A stretch of DNA of 64,000 nucleotides from Tillus elongatus (Eukaryota; Arthropoda; Insecta; Coleoptera; Cleridae): the NCBI GenBank assembly GCA_964006375.1, contig OZ023267.1:12873846-12937845 (forward strand), given 5' to 3'. Of the stretch, positions 58,308 to 64,000 are shown piece by piece; position 1 is the first letter of the stretch, and each line of letters begins with the position of its first letter. The position numbers and the translations under genes were made by a program. The notes under the pieces are model-generated. The model ran no database searches. It saw only the letters and a list, made by a program, of their open reading frames with translations, and was not told the DNA's origin.

Positions 58308-58526
58308 TGGTGAGGATGCATCTATCCTTACATACTTTGTCCCTTTATTAGGGTAGAAATGGGCCAGGGCTGACAATTTACTAAATTGTTGTATACAGTC
58401 TCTATTTTTTAACATACAATACTACTTGGTTCCGCAACGAGATGGCGGCACTTGCTTCGTGTTCTACACTTAGTGTTGGAAGGCTGGCTACCATAGCCGT
58501 ATTAGTTTATAGGTGTATTTTCGCTG

Positions 58527-58587
58527 CAATTAGTATGCAGTACTGACGAGTCCTAATTAGAGCGAAACCGGTCTACGGTTCTAATTG
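58527..58587 (+). ncRNA. hammerhead ribozyme, family A, second of tandem pair
   Basis: Same fold. The core CUGACGA and GAAA are kept; stem I now reads GCAGUA/UACGGU (one G-U pair became A-U, one mismatch gained). Stem II is weakened (GUCCU against AGAGC). Predicted cut after 58573, exactly 280 nt after the first. Confidence 0.75.
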
Positions 58588-58639
58588 TGGTGTGAGTTGC
58601 CCTTGAAAAAATGGTGGGGGTAGTTCGTATAACATTTTT

Positions 58640-58990
58640 TATTTTAAGGTCGTGATACTGAGCTACAGGGTGTTAAAGTTGTTACGCTTAGAGCGATTTT
58701 CATTAATTATCTTTAAAACGGCTAAAGATACAAAGCGTTTTGGTAGCGGATTTCATTAAATCCTTCAAATTTCAATAACTCAATTTGCTATTAACCTAAG
58801 GTGTTGTCTAGGAAACCAGTTTTCTCGGAAACATTTTAAGTTTGTTTTCGGAAAATTTTTGTACATTTTCAAACAATAAGTAATTTTGAAAATAATATGG
58901 TACATTGTTTCCACTATATAGGTTATATCGGTAACCACATCGATGCCTGCTTGCTTGTTGCTCTTGTTGATTTCTTTTAGGATACACTGT
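58640..58990. repeat. (TA)-linked repeat fragment
   Basis: AAAGCGTTTTGGTAGCGGAT, CAATAACTCAATTTGCTATT and ACTATATAGGTTATATCGGT match the body at 48660-48900. Confidence 0.7.
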
Positions 58991-59256
58991 AAGAATTATG
59001 TATATTATGTACATAATAATTATTAGCAACCATTAATCATTGATGATGTAGTTTTATATAAAGGCTTTCTCCTTTGAATAAAGTCTTTTTAATAATTAAG
59101 TTTCTAACGCTTTGTTCGAAGATCGGAACCGATTAACTACATATTTACTTTATTACTTCCTATTCTTTTAATTACACCGTAATATTTTTATGGAATTGCC
59201 ACGTGATTTATGTGAAACCACTTTTCGCGTTCAAACACCGGATAAACATATTATTA
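58991..59256. other. no gene seen
   Basis: AT-rich spacer. Confidence 0.4.
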
Positions 59257-59520
<264 letters not shown>

Positions 59521-59524
59521 TAAG

Positions 59525-60690
59525 TGCCTTGAATTTTTTTTATATTTCAACAACACAACGCGAGGGCTTACAGCATGAATGCTAGAGAGGATGTTATTGA
59601 TGTGGAGAAAAAGTAGTCGCTAAAGCTGAACCTTGAGGGACTCCTGCATTAATTGGATACAGTTTAGAAGAATGGCCATCAACGACAACAGAAATGCTCC
59701 GGTTGGAAACGAAATTTGCTGTCCAGGTACAGAGTTTTGGTGGTAGGCCATAGGCCGGAAGTTTATTAAGCAGCGCTGCGTACCAGACCTGGTCTAATGC
59801 TTTGGATATGTCTAGAGCGACAATCTGGGATTAACCGTGTAGTTCCATAGACAGTCTGCACTGACGGAATCCATACTGTCTGTCGTGAATTAGACTGTGT
59901 TTTTCAAGAAATTTTAGTAATTAGGTGTTTGTATACTTTTCCATCACTTTAGAGACGACTGAAAGGAGAGAAATAGGCCTGTAGTTGCTAGGAAGCGCTT
60001 TCGATCCTTTCTTGTGGACGGGTTGTAGCAGTTTTCCACTTACTAGCGAATATGCCTCTATTGTAAGATGTCTGAAACAGACGAGTCAGGACAGGAGCAA
60101 GTTTTTGAGATCAATTGCTGGGATCTCGTCAAGGCCAGAGGCTTTCCTGGTATTCAGAGAAGAGAGCATCTTTTGTGCCTGTTTCGTTTTGAAAATGATA
60201 TCCGTCATTTTATGCGCGACATTGGAGACTGTTGGTGGTTGAACATTTGGAGGTGGGTTGAGAGTATAATTGCCGGCGAACAACGAGGCAAAAAGTTCCG
60301 CCTTGCCCAGGGAGGTAGAAACAATTTCATCCCCTGAAACAAGAGGTGGGAACGTGCTCTTGCAGACATTATTCCCAATAGATTTAGCAAGAGTCCAGAA
60401 GGGTTTGCTGCCGTTGGAGCTTGAGAGGACTTTGTTTTTGATGTGGTTATTAAACGAGTTTTTTGTCTCAGAAAGAATGCGGACATAGCGGTTTCTTGCG
60501 TCGTTAAATGCTTGACGGTTTTCTCGACTGAGATTGTGTAGGAGCGTTTTGTGAGCTTTGACCATTTGAAGTCTGGCCTTGTCACATGATTTAGAGAACC
60601 AGGGCTTTTGAGTGGCTGAAGAGATGTTCTGTGTACGTGGAATAAATAATTCCATGCCAGCTTGGATAATTACGGTGGCGTTTTGTGAGA
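59525..60690 (-). pseudogene. non-LTR retrotransposon relic with internal deletion (CR1-like)
   Basis: Minus strand: KPWFSKSCDKARLQMVKAHK, NDARNRYVRILSETKNSFNN, LNTRKASGLDEIPAIDLKN (the linker before RT), then frame-broken RT blocks (SNYRPISLLSVVSKVMEKY; VALDISKALDQVWYAALLNK; INAGVPQGSALA). Between about 59580 and 59600 the sequence jumps from the 3' end directly to the middle of RT, removing the YADD region. Same family as 2640-4015 and extends further 5'. Confidence 0.85.
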
Positions 60691-62824
60691 TATCAGAGGG
60701 GTCAGGTCAGGTCAGTTATAGTTGTGATTTTGTATTGTAGACTTTGTAATTTTGGTTTACATAATGTAAAAACGGTGACTGATGTTTTAGTTTTTGTTTC
60801 GGGTTTGTGTGTGTGGTTCTTTCTGTTAGTTTTGTCTTTTATCACTGTATTTGCTGGGAGATGTGTTGCTTTGTTGTTTTTTGTGGTGTGTGTTTGTTGG
60901 TGTGTGTGGTGTACGTTGATTGTTTCTCAATTTCAACACGATTTTCGAAATGTATTTTATAATTTAGATCATTTGTATTTTTTCTCCAGCTTTTTTGAAA
61001 TTTATTTTAGATTTTAGATTAATTATATATGTTTTTCTCCAGGTACAGCATTTTATATGCTTTGTGGATCAATACTATTCACTAGTTACTAAGTTTTGTG
61101 TGCTTACATTGTATTTATAGGGAATAAATTATTATTATTATCCAAAATAATTGTCATAATAATAATCTTCATAATAATAATGAAGTTGAGTTCTTCATGT
61201 TGCAAAATTATTTGATGAGGTTTTGGTTTCGTTTATTAAGTGTCCATGTTTACCTAGAATAGTTATATCCCGGATATTGTGAATTGTGAAGAATATACAG
61301 GGTGGCAACGGAACCATTATACAGTCCATGCCCGCCACAGTTTTCATGTTATACGGATTAAATTCGGATGACGTCATAAACACGTGGGAACGCAACTTTT
61401 CGGCTACTGGAGATATTCACATCACTTCCGGTGGAACTAAAATGGAACTAAAGTGCGGTAATTGCACGCAAACGAATGCAGCGATTCTAACAGCATAATT
61501 TCCATTGAACTTAGGGTTTTCCGAAAAATCGGTAAATTTACCGGTGCTGTCAGTACGTTTAACCATGGAGGTTTAATTTGCGCCCTTTTGCCACCTATCG
61601 ATCAGTCTGCAGACATTGGATCTACTTTTTGAACATCAGACACGAGGTTTGGTGGTGGAATTTGATTTTAGGAGGCGGCCAGTGCGGTGCCGTTGTTTAG
61701 GGAGGGTTTCTGTGAGCGTTAAATATATTTTAGGCATTCCCGTATTATCTTATTCTGTTTATGAGACTAAAACACTAATTAAACTATTATAGAAATTTTT
61801 AAAATTATTATCTAAACAATGTGTTGTGTTTGTTTTAAGATCTGTTTTAAGATCGTCTAGAGTTACCATGTGATGCAGTTTCTAGTGCAGTAGATACACA
61901 ACTTTAACGATACATTCTTCTGAAAGAAAATTGCTTAAAAGATAAACAGGGCTTTCGAATTTGGAAATGCTAATGTGCATAATAAAAGTATTTCATATAC
62001 AAGAAGCAAAATGTCAACGTGTTGTTTTCTGCAATAAAGTGATACATGCTAGCTTTACATGTTCGGTGACATCGTTGTATTTATTACATTAATTATCGTT
62101 TTAATGTTCAGTAATACACATAATGCCAATTGCTAATTAGAAACAGAAAGTGGTGGTCGCTTAATCCAAACTATTGTTCGTTAGTGAAATTATACGTTAA
62201 TGTTTTTATTAATAATGTATTGAGCATAGCATGAACGGAACTTTCAATTACAATTTACAATAACGTATACAGCAGACCTAATGTTTTGGTAATCCATATC
62301 CGGATTTCACTCCTGACAAAATGGCACGGCCACGCGGCACTTACTTTTTCAAATAATGAATAAGAATCATTTGTAAGGAATTTATTTTCCAGCCCTGCTC
62401 ACAACGCTATTTTATTATGAAAATTATCTGTAGGTATTAAATAGACACGGCATTATGTGAACAAATTTCACATTAAGTTTCACATATATGATCCCATTAA
62501 ATTAAAGTGTATGCGTCTGGCCCATCGTCGCTTGTTTAAAATCTTTACACAAAGCTGGACGTGAGGGGAGGGTTAAGTGTGAGATATCTCATCTCGGTTC
62601 ACGTTAACTTTAGGGTAGACTGCTTGTCGGGCATCTGGTTCACCTAAATAATGCATTAGCGATTGTACCGTTAAACGCGTTAGTTGCAGTAGAAAATTAG
62701 TGTGGTGTTCATTGTTTTCTGGAAATTTACAGTGTACGTTATATATACCTTCATTCAGGTGAGTGAATCTCACAGAACACATATTGTTGTCTATTGTACA
62801 TGTTCTCATCTGTTTAAGTTATAA
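60691..62824. other. no gene seen; one short repeat
   Basis: AT-rich. The segment 61295-61470 (ACAGGGTGGCAACGGAACCA, ACATCACTTCCGGTGGAACT) looks like an end of an insect repeat. The T/G-rich open stretch at 60760-60930 has no family features. Confidence 0.4.
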
Positions 62825-63535
62825 ATTGAAAAGTAATTTCAATAAGTATATAATGTAAGGGTGGTTTTAGGAAATCATTTAATAATTAGCTTATATGAAA
62901 ATACAATGTATCTGAGTTTGAATTAAGTTTATTATTTATACGAGGCTAAGTTATAAATTGAGATGTAATTATCTGATTTAAATAAAGGGGCTTTATGAAA
63001 TAATTTGAGAATTATCTAAGTTTAGATTAGGTTTCTTATTTGTACGAGGCTAAGTTATAAATTTATAAGTAATTATCTGATTTAAATAAAGGGGCTTTAT
63101 GAAATAATTTGAGAATTAGCTAAGTTAAATTAGGTTGTTTACTAATACGAGGTTAAGTCAATTATCATAAATCAAGTAAGAGTTGAGTTATGTCAGTTTG
63201 CATTAAGTGAGTAAAGTAAAGTCTGTTTGAAGGTAAATTGATGATATTGAGAAGTAATTATCTGATTTAAATAAAGGGGCTTTATGAAATAATTTGAGAA
63301 TTATCTAAGTTTAGATAAGGTTTCTTATTTGTACGAGGCTAAGTTATAAATTTATAAGTAATTATCTGATTTAAATAAAGGGGCTTTATGTAATAATTTG
63401 AGAATTATCTAAGTTAAATTAGGTTGTTTACTTATACGAGGTTAAGTCAATTATCATAAATCAAGTAAGAGTTGAGTTATGTCAGTTTGCATTAAGTGAG
63501 TAAAGTAAAGTCTGTTTGAAGGTAAATTGATGATA
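62825..63535. repeat. higher-order tandem repeat
   Basis: A roughly 105-bp unit (GTAATTATCTGATTTAAATA, AAGGGGCTTTATGAAATAAT, TTTGTACGAGGCTAAGTTAT) recurs about five times. A 289-bp super-unit that adds CATAAATCAAGTAAGAGTTG is duplicated (63161 and 63450). Confidence 0.88.
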
Positions 63536-63539
63536 GTTT

Positions 63540-64000
63540 GGAAGGTGTGGGGAGCACCTTCGCTGTTTGCTCACCCAGTAGGGCGTCATACTGGTAGAGG
63601 CGATCTTTTGAGCTGGGTTACGTAACCACAACACGGTGGATTTTAGTGGCATCGTCATATTATGGTGGGGGTACAGCAGTATCCATTGCACCCGCCCGTG
63701 GCGATGCGTGGATATTGGAGAAGGGCACATTGCTGTGTTCGCCCTTTGTGTCCATTGCACTTTCTCAGTATTCATGTGTGTGAACCGTTGTTGTATTTGG
63801 AAGCCGATCTGGTAGCTTGTCCGAGACACTGTGGCCAGTTCACCCGTTGGTCTCTTTGCACGGTAAGTCCCAGTGTAGGAGTTGGGGTACTTGGAGAAGG
63901 GCACAATGTTTGTCGAGTCCATTGTGTCCATTGCACTCTGGCTATAGCGAGCACTCCAGGTGAGGTATTGAACTGTGCCTCATTGCACACCTGGAAGCCG
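63540..64000. other. GC-richer block cut by window end
   Basis: Distinctly higher GC than the neighbours. A segment GGAGAAGGGCACATTGCTGT / GGAGAAGGGCACAATGTTTG with TGTCCATTGCAC following occurs twice (63716-63761 and 63891-63937). Probably the edge of a mobile element or its untranslated region; no gene is supported. Confidence 0.35.

Larger units (their letters stand above)
58241..58600 (+). repeat. retrozyme-like tandem pair with two hammerheads
   Basis: Two ribozymes in the same orientation bracket one full 280-nt unit. Unit landmarks after the first ribozyme: CATCTATCCTTACATACTTT, GGGCCAGGGCTGACAATTTA, GTATACAGTCTCTATTTTTT, CGAGATGGCGGCACTTGC, GGCTGGCTACCATAGCCGTA. Then TTTTCGCTGCAATTAG repeats. 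No protein is encoded. Confidence 0.85.

Noticed and set aside
60685..61017. 110-codon hydrophobic frame
   Set aside because: T/G-rich composition gives Val/Leu/Cys runs by chance; no start context or family pattern.
63482..63990. 149- and 72-codon minus-strand frames at the right edge
   Set aside because: They run from the tandem repeat into the GC-richer block and show no recognisable domain.

Overview
The window is repeat-rich, intron-bearing animal DNA, most likely from an insect. The evidence is TATA boxes and TCAGT-type initiators, an exon with consensus splice sites, and many arthropod-type transposable elements. A beetle or hemipteran is only a guess. Nearly all recognisable coding sequence is mobile-element sequence in various stages of decay, and many AT-rich microsatellites sit inside an interspersed repeat family. 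One convincing host exon is visible (about 23.0-23.2 kb, minus strand; possibly a GAS2-like calponin-homology gene). A transposon-poor island at 30-33 kb may hold exons of another gene.

The most coherent unit is a compact Polinton/Maverick at 5099-16343. It has AGT...ACT ends, a 6-bp target duplication (CCCAAC) and roughly 0.95-kb terminal inverted repeats. It encodes a virion-formation set: double jelly-roll major capsid protein, penton-like minor capsid protein, adenain-like protease, a pVI-like hydrophobic protein, an A32-like packaging ATPase, a DUF8207-type protein, a fibre-like protein and a KilA-N protein. The protein-primed DNA polymerase and the integrase core are absent; only a chromodomain piece remains. 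It is therefore probably a non-autonomous element that kept its capsid module. Its left end has lost about 190 bp of terminal sequence that the right end still carries.

The second theme is hammerhead ribozymes. Three unrelated repeat families carry the core CUGANGA, a stem II, GAAA, a tiny self-complementary stem III, and a stem I with an internal loop. Family A occurs as a true tandem pair at 58.25-58.59 kb whose predicted cleavage sites are exactly 280 nt apart, the architecture of a retrozyme. Family B has about ten copies. Family C has one. Two GIY-YIG endonuclease relics of Penelope-like elements lie in the same window and are plausible relatives or helpers.

Other elements: a 4.8-kb Ty3/gypsy retrotransposon (33903-38657, nearly identical 320-bp LTRs, 5-bp target duplication, intact RT-RNaseH-integrase, broken gag/protease); a 2.07-kb Tc1/mariner-type element with very long (about 415 bp) inverted repeats (52857-54923); an internally deleted mariner (42224-42956); four fragments of one CR1-like non-LTR family and one fragment of another; full-length tRNA-derived SINEs with target duplications at 26.9 and 48.1 kb; and many copies of a repeat that always surrounds a (TA)n run. 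The right edge holds a higher-order tandem repeat and a GC-richer block cut by the window end.
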